From JAEUIG01 sp046349775 (GTDB lineage Bacteria; Planctomycetota; Planctomycetia; Planctomycetales; Planctomycetaceae), in assembly GCA_046349775.1 (NCBI GenBank), contig JAXMBS010000028.1, positions 1 to 64,000 on the forward strand: a DNA stretch of 64,000 bases, given 5' to 3'. Shown here piece by piece: positions 25,990-34,521 of this stretch (position 1 is its first letter; every line of letters begins with the position of its first letter). The position numbers were made by a program, and so were the translations under genes. A model generated the notes under the pieces. That model was given only the letters and a program-made list of their open reading frames with translations. It searched no databases and was not told the origin of the DNA.

Positions 25990-26907
25990 ATGTCCGCCTT
26001 CGCCGCACCGCTGTCCCGTCGCCGTTTTCTGCAGGTCTCCGCGGCAGTCGCCGGCGCGAGTGCCGTCTCCCCGCTCTGGTCGGCGGAGGCCGATCCGTAC
26101 GGCGGATTCAAGATGGGCCTGCAAAGCTATACGCTCCGCGCGTTCGACGAACGTACGGCGCTGGAACACACGCGGAAGCTCGGTCTGCATTACTGGGAGT
26201 CGTTCCCCAATCACGTGCCGATGAACACGCTGCCCGAGCATCTTCGGCAGCAGCGCGAGCTGCTGAAGGAATACGGCGTGACACTGATGGGCTACGGCGT
26301 CGTCGGATTCAGCGCCGACGAGACCAAGGCCCGCGAGGTCTTCGACTTTGCAAAGGGCATCGGGCTGGCGGCGATCAGTGCCAATCCGAACAAGGACGCC
26401 GCCACGTTCGATCTGCTGGACAAGCTGGTCGAGGAGTACGACATTCCGATCGCGATTCACAATCACGGGCCGAAGGCGACGTACGACAAGATCCAGGACG
26501 TGGTCGACCTGGTGCGGGACCGGCATCCGAAAATCGGCGCCTGTGTGGACACCGGCCATTATCTGCGTAGCGACGAGGACCCGGTGGCCGCCATTCGCAC
26601 ATTCGGGCCGCGCGTGTTCGGCGTGCACCTGAAGGACGTGCGCACCATTCGCGACGCTGCCGAGATCGCGAAGCTCAAGACGACGCTCCCGCCGCACCGC
26701 GTGAAGGAACTCGAGCGGGAGGGCAAGATATTCACCGTCCTGGGCGAAGGAGAACTGGACGTCGCCGGCTGTCTGCAGGCCCTGCGCGAACTCAAGTACG
26801 AGGGGTGTCTGTCGCTGGAGTACGAAGAGAACGAAAAGAACCCGCTGTCGGACGTGGAAGTCTGCCTGGAGGCGGTGCGAGCCGCCGTCAAGCGGTTGAA
26901 GGCGTAA
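25990..26907 (+). CDS. Exported sugar phosphate isomerase/epimerase-like (AP endonuclease 2 fold)
   Basis: The 305-residue product starts with a twin-arginine signal (SRRRFLQVSAA at residues 9-19), so it is exported folded. The TIM-barrel domain then begins with FKMGLQSYTLRAF and includes IAIHNHGPKATYDKIQDV, KIGACVDTGHYLRS and VFGVHLKDV. These supply the His, Glu and Asp metal ligands of the xylose-isomerase-like family. The closing CLSLEYEENE strand carries the final metal Glu. Homologues isomerise or epimerise sugars; the substrate here is unknown. It is convergent with the FecR-like gene. Confidence 0.87.
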   Translation: MSAFAAPLSRRRFLQVSAAVAGASAVSPLWSAEADPYGGFKMGLQSYTLRAFDERTALEHTRKLGLHYWESFPNHVPMNTLPEHLRQQRELLKEYGVTLMGYGVVGFSADETKAREVFDFAKGIGLAAISANPNKDAATFDLLDKLVEEYDIPIAIHNHGPKATYDKIQDVVDLVRDRHPKIGACVDTGHYLRSDEDPVAAIRTFGPRVFGVHLKDVRTIRDAAEIAKLKTTLPPHRVKELEREGKIFTVLGEGELDVAGCLQALRELKYEGCLSLEYEENEKNPLSDVEVCLEAVRAAVKRLKA

Positions 26908-27032
26908 CGCAGGTTGCAGCGACATCGCGCTCGGCTGGCGCCTGGTGGCTTGCACGTGCCGTCGTATCGCGCCGGCTCTGCACAGAACGCACCGGCCAAT
27001 CCGATGACACCTCAACCGGGTGGCGGTTTCTG

Positions 27033-29204
27033 TCAGGGAACTGTTGCCGGCGCCGGCGGCTGTTCCAGCGGCGGCAGCAGTCCTCCCTGGCGGCGGACCG
27101 TCTCCTGCAGTCGTTTGATGGCTGCGTCGCGCTGGATGAGCGGCGCGAGCGGATGGTAGTCGGTCGATCGGTTCGCGACCGTGCGGATCTGGTAGAGGGC
27201 CAGTTCGCGGACGGCGACGTCGTCGTGGCTGAGCCAGTCCACCAGCCGGCCCGAGACGTCGGGATTACGCAGGTCGTCCGGTCGATACCCCCACAACAGT
27301 TCGTTGAGCGGCTCAACCTCGTCATTGCGGTAATACCGCGCCAACTCGTCGCGTAAAGTCTCGGCGTTCTTCTCGGAACGCGGCAGCCATTGCCGCAAAG
27401 CCACAACGGCGGCCAGCCGCGCTTCGTCGTGATCCGCCTGCAAGGCCCGCAGGAGTTGGGGGATGTTCTGAGTCAGCCCCAAAGTCTCAACGGCGAACTC
27501 GGCCAAGTGGCCGCGGCGGTCCCGGACGACGGCCGGAATGCTCACGGAGACGGGCTGATCGAGCGGAAACTGCTTTTCGTACAGTTTCGCCCAGGTGGAC
27601 TGTGTGGATTGCAGCGTCGGTCCATCGGGGGTCAGCCACTGAGGCATCGCGAACAATGGTCCCGTCTGCCAGACGCCGTTCACAGGCCAGGGGAGCCAAC
27701 CACTGGCCGGAGAGAACGGGATCCGCTCTCCGCCGACGGGTTGCACGACGGCCGAACCGGCCACGACGTACAGTCCGCCGTCGTAGCCCGGCGATGCCGG
27801 CGCCCCGGGCTGCGGGGGGCCGTTCGGCTGCCGCCAGAGCACCTCGACGCCGACCAGCGTTCCCGGCTCGAGCAGTTCCACTTCAAACTGCAGATCCCCC
27901 ACGTGCACGGTCACGATGCACGGTTCCTGGGTAGCAGCGTCCCCGCCCGCGCGCAGCAGTCCGACGCGCCCGCGATCAACGAGCAGTGACAGTGTGTGTC
28001 CTTCCTGCGGCGCGGAGGGTTGCACGATCGTGCCGGCGTTCACCAGGACCGCCAATTGTCCGCCTCTGACGTACAGTCGCGAAAAGAAGGGTTCAGGTGT
28101 CGCCAGCCACTGGCCGGCCTGGACTCGCGTGTGGCGGGCGAGCACGTTCCATTCGATTGCGTCGGGCTGGTATTGCAGCGCAATGCCGTCGATGCTGGTG
28201 TAATAGATCGGCGGAGCTGCCGGCGCGGGGAGAGTGCTCGCCGCATCCGCGGGTTGCGCTTCCGGGGCAGCCGCAGCATTCGCAACCGAGGGCTCGACGG
28301 GCGGTTCAGCCGTCGGCGTGGGGGGGGCTTCCGGGACGGCAGACGGGGGCGTGATCGTGGCGTCGGTTGTCGCCGCGACGGCGGCATCCGTTTGCGGTGC
28401 TGTTGGAGAAGGCTCTGAGGCGGCCGCCGGCTCCGGCGCCGCGGAGGGTTCAGTCGCTACGACTGCAGGTGCAGCGACGGTTTCAGTCGCCGCTGGTTGC
28501 TCTTCAACAGGAACCTTGTCTTCGGCCGGCGGCGCCGGAGTGTGATCCACCACTGGCGCCGTCGCCGGCGGACGAGATTGCCACAGTCCCAGCGAGTCCA
28601 CCACGAGGGCCAGCCAGCCGACCAGCACCGCCAAGGCCGCGGCGGGCACCAGACGCCGCCACAAGGGCCGCTTCCGCAAGTAATCCGGAACCTTTGCGAA
28701 CGCATCGTCGCCGGGTTGCACCGACGCCGCTGCGGCCGCGGCGTTGCGACGCGTGTCGGCCGTCGCCGGCGGCACTGGCTCGCGGACAGCTGAAACTTCA
28801 GTTTGCCCCTGAGGCGGTGCAATCGCGCCCAGTGCGTACATTCGCTCGCGAGAGCGCGACGAGATTTCCACGGGCTCCCCCAGCACGATCGTCAGGATCT
28901 GGTGGCAGCCGGCCGTCTCGGCGAGGTGAATGTCGGATTCCAGGCAGAGCCGTTCGATTTCGGTCACCCCTTCCGGAGTGAGCGTATTGTCCAGGTACTC
29001 GGCCACCAGGTTCGGGTCGGGGCCGGAGCCGGGACCGGTCAGTTCTGGCGCGGTGATCCGCCGCCGACGCATGACCTCGCGAATTCGCGCCACCATCGAG
29101 CCGGCCACACTGCTTTCGGCAATCTTGGCGCCGATTTCGCGAGCATCAGCCGGTTCCAGGATGTCGTCCAGATACGCCAGCAGGGTGCGTAAGGTCAGTC
29201 GCAT
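27033..29204 (-). CDS. Large membrane-anchored FecR-like protein with helical-repeat C-terminus
   Basis: The 723-residue product from ATG 29204 has a cytoplasmic N-terminal region (two repeats of a LLAYLDDILEP / LVAEYLDNTLTP type helix), one membrane helix near residues 187-207 (LVPAAALAVLVGWLALVVDS), and a Pro/Ala/Thr-rich linker. A FecR-like beta region follows (WLATPEPFFSRLYVRGGQLAVL). The C-terminus looks like HEAT repeats (ARLAAVVALRQWLPRSEKN). This is the layout of planctomycete sensors that sometimes sequester sigma factors, but no sigma gene adjoins it. It follows the RDD gene on the same strand with a 183-base gap. Confidence 0.7.
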   Translation of the reverse strand: MRLTLRTLLAYLDDILEPADAREIGAKIAESSVAGSMVARIREVMRRRRITAPELTGPGSGPDPNLVAEYLDNTLTPEGVTEIERLCLESDIHLAETAGCHQILTIVLGEPVEISSRSRERMYALGAIAPPQGQTEVSAVREPVPPATADTRRNAAAAAASVQPGDDAFAKVPDYLRKRPLWRRLVPAAALAVLVGWLALVVDSLGLWQSRPPATAPVVDHTPAPPAEDKVPVEEQPAATETVAAPAVVATEPSAAPEPAAASEPSPTAPQTDAAVAATTDATITPPSAVPEAPPTPTAEPPVEPSVANAAAAPEAQPADAASTLPAPAAPPIYYTSIDGIALQYQPDAIEWNVLARHTRVQAGQWLATPEPFFSRLYVRGGQLAVLVNAGTIVQPSAPQEGHTLSLLVDRGRVGLLRAGGDAATQEPCIVTVHVGDLQFEVELLEPGTLVGVEVLWRQPNGPPQPGAPASPGYDGGLYVVAGSAVVQPVGGERIPFSPASGWLPWPVNGVWQTGPLFAMPQWLTPDGPTLQSTQSTWAKLYEKQFPLDQPVSVSIPAVVRDRRGHLAEFAVETLGLTQNIPQLLRALQADHDEARLAAVVALRQWLPRSEKNAETLRDELARYYRNDEVEPLNELLWGYRPDDLRNPDVSGRLVDWLSHDDVAVRELALYQIRTVANRSTDYHPLAPLIQRDAAIKRLQETVRRQGGLLPPLEQPPAPATVP

Positions 29205-29387
29205 CTTCGGGACTCCGCGGTGGTGGCAGGCTTCAGGAACGAGCCTGTCCTTCCTCAATAGTGGGGGGCGGAGCCGCATTTCGTACAGGAATCCGGCCGC
29301 CGACGCGGTTTTCCGGAATTGCAGCGGCCGGGCTCGGCCATCTGCCGGCGTCGGCCTCTCGCAGACGAAAGTGCAGGACCGGGTCGA

Positions 29388-30212
29388 TTACAGCAGATTT
29401 CGGGACCGACGGCGGTATTCGGCTGCCATCAGGTCTTCGAGAAACCGGAGGCGATCAGGATCGGCTGGAAGTTCCACTTTAAGCTGTCGCGACAGCGGCG
29501 GCAGCAGCCGTCCCAGCAGCGTTTCGAGCTGTGGACGCGGGATGTCGTCCCAGCGATCGAGCAGTTGTTCGAGTGTGTCAAAGTCGCTCGACGGCAGCCG
29601 TGCCAGCGCTGACTGGTCAAACCGGAAGCGCGCTTCGGCCGCCGTCCGTCCGGCAAGCTCCGTGCGAACGCGGTTGAGGGTGGGCGTTGTGTCCGCGACA
29701 ACGACGGTGCCGGCGGCCATATCGCCAAACCGTTGGCTGCGCTGGGACAGCACTGGCACGATCCAGAGGGGCGCCAGGTGATCGACCGGCCGAAACAGGT
29801 TTCTCACGAAGATGCTGATCGCATCCAGAGCAAATCCGTTGGCCTTGACGACGCGCAGTCCGAGCCACCTCTTGCCGAGCGTCTGTCCATGCAGCAGCAG
29901 TTCGGAGGCCCCATAGTACAGGATGCTGGAAAACCCAATGATCAGGATCAGGCCTCCCATGATGTAACGGCCGATCTCTTCGCTGGCGCGCGGATCCCCC
30001 TGGGCGGATTCGAGCCGTTCGCCGAGCGCCTCGGCGGACTCGGTGATCACGTTGGTCGCGACCAGCACCAGCAGCAGAGCGAGGACAATGAGCACCGTGG
30101 AAATGCCGACGACGATCTGGTCGATCAGCCACGCCAGGAACCGTGTTCCCAGACCGGCGGCCTGATAGCGGATCTGGACGTTTTCCGGCGTTTCGAACTC
30201 GATCGAACGCAT
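29388..30212 (-). CDS. RDD family membrane protein
   Basis: The 274-residue product opens with TPENVQIRYQAAGLGTRFLAWLIDQ, where the Arg and Asp of the first helix define the RDD family. Four hydrophobic helices follow within residues 25-160. The last 100 residues are soluble and Arg/Asp/Leu-rich, longer than in minimal RDD proteins. RDD proteins are often encoded next to SpoIIM-type proteins; here a SpoIIM gene lies 5 kb away on the other strand. Function in the family is mostly unknown, with suggested transport roles. Confidence 0.88.
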   Translation of the reverse strand: MRSIEFETPENVQIRYQAAGLGTRFLAWLIDQIVVGISTVLIVLALLLVLVATNVITESAEALGERLESAQGDPRASEEIGRYIMGGLILIIGFSSILYYGASELLLHGQTLGKRWLGLRVVKANGFALDAISIFVRNLFRPVDHLAPLWIVPVLSQRSQRFGDMAAGTVVVADTTPTLNRVRTELAGRTAAEARFRFDQSALARLPSSDFDTLEQLLDRWDDIPRPQLETLLGRLLPPLSRQLKVELPADPDRLRFLEDLMAAEYRRRSRNLL

Positions 30213-30262
30213 GTCACGGAGTGCTGTTGGAAGATTGGGCCGGCAATTTTAGAAGAGGCGAC

Positions 30263-31042
30263 TCAGTTCGGCTGCAGCGTCGCCAGTTGCCGGCGGCCGG
30301 TCTCCAGAATCCGTTCGTCCGGCCACTGCTCCAGCGGCGAGTACCGCGGGTGCCGCGACTCGATGAACGGATTGTTGCGCCGGGTATTGTAGCAGCAGAT
30401 CAGCGCCCAGCGTGGATGCTCGCTGCGGTTCTGATCGGATCGGTGCAGCAGATTGGCGTGGAAGAAGATCGCATCGCCGGGATCGAGTTCCGCGTAGACG
30501 AGTTCGAATCTCTGCAGCGCGATCTCGACGCGCTGCAAGTCGGCGCCGGTCTGGTCGCCGGTCTTACCGTGGTCAATCCGGCCGATGTGATGCGACCCGC
30601 GGAGCACCTGCAGGCAGCCGTTCTCGCGCGTGGCGCGGTCGATCGCAATCAGACAGCTTCCCATGTCGGGGAGCAGGCAGCCATTGTGATACCAGTAGCC
30701 GTAGTCCTGGTGCCACTCCCAGGCGCCGCCGACGCGCGGCTCCTTGAGGATCAACTTATGGTGGTAGTGATACACCTCACCGCCCAACAGCGATTCCATG
30801 GTTCCGGCGACTTTGCGGCTGCGGGCGATGGCGCTGTAGATGTCGTCCGAGAGGTCGTTCCGCAGCGCGAGCGTGACGGGCAGTCCCTGTGCGTCCTTGC
30901 GGCCGTAGGCGGAATCGGACATCGCGCGGTCGGCATGTGCGACGCGGCCGAGGAGGTCGGTTTCGTCGGCTGCCAGCAGGCCGCGGACGATCAGAAAACC
31001 ATCGCGTTGGAAGCGCGGAACATCAATTGCCGGATCTAACAT
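30263..31042 (-). CDS. Phytanoyl-CoA dioxygenase (PhyH) family protein
   Basis: This 259-residue product is a complete Fe(II)/2-oxoglutarate oxygenase. The metal triad is visible as H111-Q-D113 in EWHQDYGYWYHN and a distal His in FFHANLLHRSDQN (H200). The following RSEHPRW segment provides the Arg expected to bind 2-oxoglutarate. The ENGCLQVLRGSHHIGRI stretch is typical of PhyH proteins that hydroxylate small molecules. The substrate is not predictable. It lies 35 bases downstream of the HepT toxin gene on the same strand, though no functional link is evident. Confidence 0.92.
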   Translation of the reverse strand: MLDPAIDVPRFQRDGFLIVRGLLAADETDLLGRVAHADRAMSDSAYGRKDAQGLPVTLALRNDLSDDIYSAIARSRKVAGTMESLLGGEVYHYHHKLILKEPRVGGAWEWHQDYGYWYHNGCLLPDMGSCLIAIDRATRENGCLQVLRGSHHIGRIDHGKTGDQTGADLQRVEIALQRFELVYAELDPGDAIFFHANLLHRSDQNRSEHPRWALICCYNTRRNNPFIESRHPRYSPLEQWPDERILETGRRQLATLQPN

Positions 31043-31077
31043 GCGTCAGCGTGATCTTGCAGCCATCGACAGCGATC

Positions 31078-31413
31078 TCATGGCTGTTGTGATAGCCAGC
31101 TCTGGATGGCCGACCTGAGCGGATTGAGGTCGTCTTGCAGGACGGACCACACAATATCAATGTCGACACCAAAATACTGATGCACCAGGGTATTTCGCAT
31201 CCCAATGATCTGTCGCCAAGGCACGTTGGCGATTGTGGCTTGCGTTTCAAGGCTGATGGCGCGGGCGGCCTCACCGATAATTCGAAGATGATGAACAACC
31301 CACACTTGCAGCAGTTCGTCTTTGGCAAATGCTTCGCGGGTTACCGTCGCTTTTGCAGCAATCCTGTCGATCGCCTCGAGGATGTCGAGTATTCGCTGAC
31401 GATCATCCCTTAT
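31078..31413 (-). CDS. hepT: HepT-like HEPN ribonuclease toxin
   Basis: The product contains the HEPN active-site motif R-x4-H-x-Y as RNTLVHQY (R73, H78, Y80), the signature of HepT RNases whose tyrosine is modified by the partner antitoxin. The body, DDRQRILDILEAIDRI to NVPWRQIIGM, is an all-helical HEPN domain. The natural start is unclear. No ATG, GTG or TTG precedes RDDRQ at the usual point; the in-frame codon there is ATA (31411-31413), overlapping the MntA stop, and an upstream in-frame start near 31491 would add 26 residues within mntA. It is the second gene of a two-gene toxin-antitoxin unit. Confidence 0.85.
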   Translation of the reverse strand: MRDDRQRILDILEAIDRIAAKATVTREAFAKDELLQVWVVHHLRIIGEAARAISLETQATIANVPWRQIIGMRNTLVHQYFGVDIDIVWSVLQDDLNPLRSAIQSWLSQQP

Positions 31414-31700
31414 AGAACGACCGCCTCCGCAAGCACCCGTTCTCGAATGCGTGGCCGCAATCCTGCCGGCGTGACGACGTCGACCGGGCATTGCAGCAGG
31501 TCCTGCAAGTCCATCAACAGTCCTCCGAGGTCGAACAAGCTACGTCCTGGCTCCAGTTCCACGAGAAAATCCACGTCGCTCTCGGGGCCTGCGTCGCCGC
31601 GCGCAACAGACCCGAACACGCGCAAATTGGAAGCGCCATTGCGCGTGGCAATCGCGAGGATCTCCGACGAGTAGCGCGTTCGCAAGTCCTGCAATGTCAT
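31410..31700 (-). CDS. mntA: MntA-like nucleotidyltransferase antitoxin
   Basis: The 96-residue product from ATG 31700 is a minimal nucleotidyltransferase. GSVARGD (G30-S31) with the downstream D42-V-D44 forms the catalytic core of the MNT family. In characterised MntA-HepT pairs the antitoxin AMPylates the HEPN tyrosine to silence the RNase. The C-terminal LLMDLQDLLQCPVDVVTP segment is typical for the family. It overlaps the hepT frame by a few bases, so the two are co-translated. It is divergent from a DUF1501 gene, with 162 bases between. Confidence 0.92.
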   Translation of the reverse strand: MTLQDLRTRYSSEILAIATRNGASNLRVFGSVARGDAGPESDVDFLVELEPGRSLFDLGGLLMDLQDLLQCPVDVVTPAGLRPRIRERVLAEAVVL

Positions 31701-31862
31701 CTCTGCAACCCTCTTCGTTGCATGAATCATACCATCGGGTGGAACATGGCCGCAGCTTCTTGCATACCGTACTGCCGCCACTGCGTCGTCGAATCCCGCT
31801 TGAATCCTCGGCTGGATTGCATCAAACTTGACTGATTCATCGCGTCGACGCAAGACAGGCCG

Positions 31863-33284
31863 ATGTCGGATTTTGATCACGCTGCCGAACCGCTGCTCGC
31901 CCGCCGCGATGTCCTCCGCGTGGGGGCAGTTACCGCTGCCGGCAGTCTCGTCCCAACTGCGTGGTCGGCGCAGGCGCGGGCGACAATTGCCGCCGGACGG
32001 GCCGAATCCGTGATCTTCCTCTGGATGGGGGGCGGTGTCACACATATTGACTCGCTCGATCCGAAGCCGCTGGCGCCGGAACAGATCCGCGGCACACTCT
32101 CGGCGATCGACACCTCGCTGCCCGGCGTCCGGTTTTCCGAGGTCTGCCCGGAACTCGCGAAACTGGCTCACGAACTGTGCGTCGTCCGCAGCTTCTCACA
32201 TGACAGCAACGATCACCTGCTGAGCCAGGTCTACACGCTCTCCGGCCGAAAGGTGACGGCCGCGCAACTCTTCAGTGAGCCGAATATCGGCGCCGTCATT
32301 TCCTATCTGCTCGGCCCGCGCCACAACCTGCCGGGCTACATCGCCGTGCCGGGGATCACGCGACCAGGTCCGCCGCCGCACAACCTGTTTGTCGGCGGCT
32401 GGCTGGGAAACCAGCACGCGCCTTTCTGTGTCGGTGGCCGGCCCGATCAGCCGGACTTCACGGTCGGCAAGCGGGAGATCAATCCTTCACCGGTCTGCGT
32501 CGAGAACCTCAATCCGCGCGAACTGGCATTCCCGCGCGAACTCACCGTGGGGCGGTTGTCCCGGCGGGCCATGCTCAAACACGATCTCGATGGTGCTGCA
32601 CGCACGGCCGAAGTCGCAGCCCGCAGCGGCCCGGTGTCGCAGGGGTTCGAGGACGCGATGCAACTGCTGACGTCCCCCGCTGTGCACGACGCATTCGACC
32701 TGTCGCGGGAAACCGAATCGCTCCGCGATCGTTACGGCCGAACGAAGATCGGCGGACGCTGTCTGCTGGCACGGCGGCTCGTCGAAGCCGGCGCGCGGTT
32801 CGTGATGGTCGACTACGGCTACGATCCGGATTACGGCAATCTGTGGGACATTCACAACGTCCCGGAGCAGAAGTTTCCGCACGTTTCGGAGATGTGCCGC
32901 CGCGGTTACAGCGTGGCGGGGATCGACCGCGCGTTCGCGGCGCTGATTGCCGACCTCAAGGAGCGTGGACGGCTGGATTCGACGCTGGTCGTGTATCTCA
33001 CCGAGTTTGGTCGGACGCCGCAGATCAATTCGCTCGGCGGCCGCGACCACTGGGGCGCGTGCGGATCGATGTTCTTCACCGGCGCCGGCGTGCGGTGCGG
33101 GCAGGTGATTGGCCAGTCGGATGAGCAAGCCGCGTACCCGACGACGCCGCCGTACTCGCCGGCCGACGTCGCCGCGACAATTTATGCGGCGCTGGGACTC
33201 GACGCCGAGTCCCGCATCCCCGACCGTGAAAACCGGCCGCACCCGCTGCTCGACCACGGGGCGCCGATTCCCGGCGTGTTGTGA
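31863..33284 (+). CDS. DUF1501 family exported protein
   Basis: The 473-residue product is intact and begins with LARRDVLRVGAVTAAGSLVP, a twin-arginine-type signal. The domain runs from VIFLWMGGGVTHIDSLDPKP through GARFVMVDYGYDP to LVVYLTEFGRTPQIN and GGRDHWGACGSMFFTGAG, which match the alkaline-phosphatase-like core of DUF1501. The Asp and His residues that would bind metal (THID, RDHW) are present. Unlike the two at 47-54 kb it has no partner DUF1549/DUF1553 gene. Function is unknown; metal-dependent hydrolysis of an ester or sulfate is an inference from fold similarity. Confidence 0.88.
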   Translation: MSDFDHAAEPLLARRDVLRVGAVTAAGSLVPTAWSAQARATIAAGRAESVIFLWMGGGVTHIDSLDPKPLAPEQIRGTLSAIDTSLPGVRFSEVCPELAKLAHELCVVRSFSHDSNDHLLSQVYTLSGRKVTAAQLFSEPNIGAVISYLLGPRHNLPGYIAVPGITRPGPPPHNLFVGGWLGNQHAPFCVGGRPDQPDFTVGKREINPSPVCVENLNPRELAFPRELTVGRLSRRAMLKHDLDGAARTAEVAARSGPVSQGFEDAMQLLTSPAVHDAFDLSRETESLRDRYGRTKIGGRCLLARRLVEAGARFVMVDYGYDPDYGNLWDIHNVPEQKFPHVSEMCRRGYSVAGIDRAFAALIADLKERGRLDSTLVVYLTEFGRTPQINSLGGRDHWGACGSMFFTGAGVRCGQVIGQSDEQAAYPTTPPYSPADVAATIYAALGLDAESRIPDRENRPHPLLDHGAPIPGVL

Positions 33285-33331
33285 CAGACACGCTGTCAGA
33301 GGCCACAATCGTGGCTTCCTCCCCACCCGCT

Positions 33332-34414
33332 TCAGCGGGCAAGCGACAGCCGGTCGGTGATCGCCGCGGTCATCCCCTGCGTCGTGATGCTGCCTCCCAG
33401 GTCCGGCGTGCGGCAAGCCGGATCGGACAATGCGGACGAAACCGCGCCACGAATTTTCGCCGCCGCTTCCCGGCATTCCGGCCGCTCCAGCCAGTCGAGC
33501 ATCAAAGCCGCCGACAGGATCGTGGCGATGGGATTCGCAATCCCCTTGCCGGCAATGTCCGGCGCGGTGCCGTGCGACGGCTGGAAGACCGCGGCCTCGT
33601 CGCCGATGTCGGCCGAGGGCGCCATGCCCATGCCCCCGATGAGCGCCGCGGCCAGATCTGAAAGGATGTCGCCGAACATGTTCTCCGTCACCAGCACGTC
33701 GAACGACTGGGGCCGCCGCACCAGATGCAGAGCCGCGGCATCGACATACATCCGGTCGGTCGCCACGTCCGGAAACTCCGCGGCGACTTCGTCGAACACA
33801 CGGCGAAAGAACACCATCGACGGCAGGACGTTGGCTTTGTCCACCAGGGTCACGTGGCGCCGGCGCCGTTGAGCCAGCCGGAATGCGGACCGAAACACCC
33901 GTTCGCTCCCTGCGCGTGTGATCCGCAGCGTGTCGCGGGATTCACTCTCGGATGAGACACCCGGGATGCTTCGCGCCGAGAACAGTCCTTCCGTGTTCTC
34001 GCGCACGATGACAAAGTCGATCGCGCCAGTCTCGCGCCCCTTCAGCGGCGTGTCGGCCGCGTGAAATAACTGGATGGGTCGCAGCCCGCAATACAGGTCG
34101 AGGATTTCCCGCAGATCGATCTGCGGCGTCAATTCGCGTCCGTCCGGTTTGCGAACGTGCGGCAGCCCCATTGCGCCGAGCAGCACGGCGTCCGCTGTAC
34201 GACAGGCCGCCAGCGTGGCCTCCGGCAGGTCGCAACCGCTGCGTAAGAACTCGGCGGCGCCGGCGGGGTATTCCCTCAGGTCGAGCCGCGTTTCGGTCCA
34301 GCCGAGCGTCGCCGCTTCCAGCACGGCGACGGCCGCATCGGTGACGTCGCGCCCGATGCCGTCACCGGGCAGCACCGCGATCTGGATCGTGTGTGTCGAG
34401 TCGTTGGTGCTCAC
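33332..34414 (-). CDS. Isocitrate/isopropylmalate dehydrogenase family enzyme
   Basis: The 360-residue product starts at GTG 34414 and opens with IQIAVLPGDGIGRDV. VRENTEGLFSAR, VDKANVLPSM, MYVDAAALHL and VTENMFGDILSDLAAALIG mark the decarboxylating beta-hydroxyacid dehydrogenase active site, including the metal Asps. SHGTAPDIAGKGIANPIA is the cofactor-site stretch. Members include LeuB, homoisocitrate, D-malate and tartrate dehydrogenases; the sequence does not settle which. The lack of other leu genes nearby argues for caution over LeuB. Three YGAATCC-type heptads lie eight bases upstream of its start. Confidence 0.85.
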   Translation of the reverse strand: MSTNDSTHTIQIAVLPGDGIGRDVTDAAVAVLEAATLGWTETRLDLREYPAGAAEFLRSGCDLPEATLAACRTADAVLLGAMGLPHVRKPDGRELTPQIDLREILDLYCGLRPIQLFHAADTPLKGRETGAIDFVIVRENTEGLFSARSIPGVSSESESRDTLRITRAGSERVFRSAFRLAQRRRRHVTLVDKANVLPSMVFFRRVFDEVAAEFPDVATDRMYVDAAALHLVRRPQSFDVLVTENMFGDILSDLAAALIGGMGMAPSADIGDEAAVFQPSHGTAPDIAGKGIANPIATILSAALMLDWLERPECREAAAKIRGAVSSALSDPACRTPDLGGSITTQGMTAAITDRLSLAR

Positions 34415-34422
34415 GGTGGGGA

Positions 34423-34443
34423 GGAATCAGGATTCGGGATTCA
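34423..34443 (-). repeat. YGAATCC heptad array upstream of the dehydrogenase gene
   Basis: Read on the minus strand the units are TGAATCC, CGAATCC and TGATTCC, ending eight bases before the GTG start at 34414 with the spacer TCCCCACC. The layout is nearly the same as upstream of the Wzc-type gene. Confidence 0.8.
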
Positions 34444-34521
34444 GGGGAGGGCAATCGCAGAGTCTGAGAACACCTTTGAAATCTGCGCGATCTGCGTGCC
34501 TTGAACGTGCTGAGACGAGTC

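Noticed and set aside
25633..27015. Minus-strand 460-codon open frame
   Set aside because: It is antisense to the exported isomerase-like gene with clear TIM-barrel motifs.
33332..34414. Direct naming as leuB
   Set aside because: Family motifs do not separate isopropylmalate from malate, tartrate or homoisocitrate enzymes, and no leucine pathway neighbours are present.
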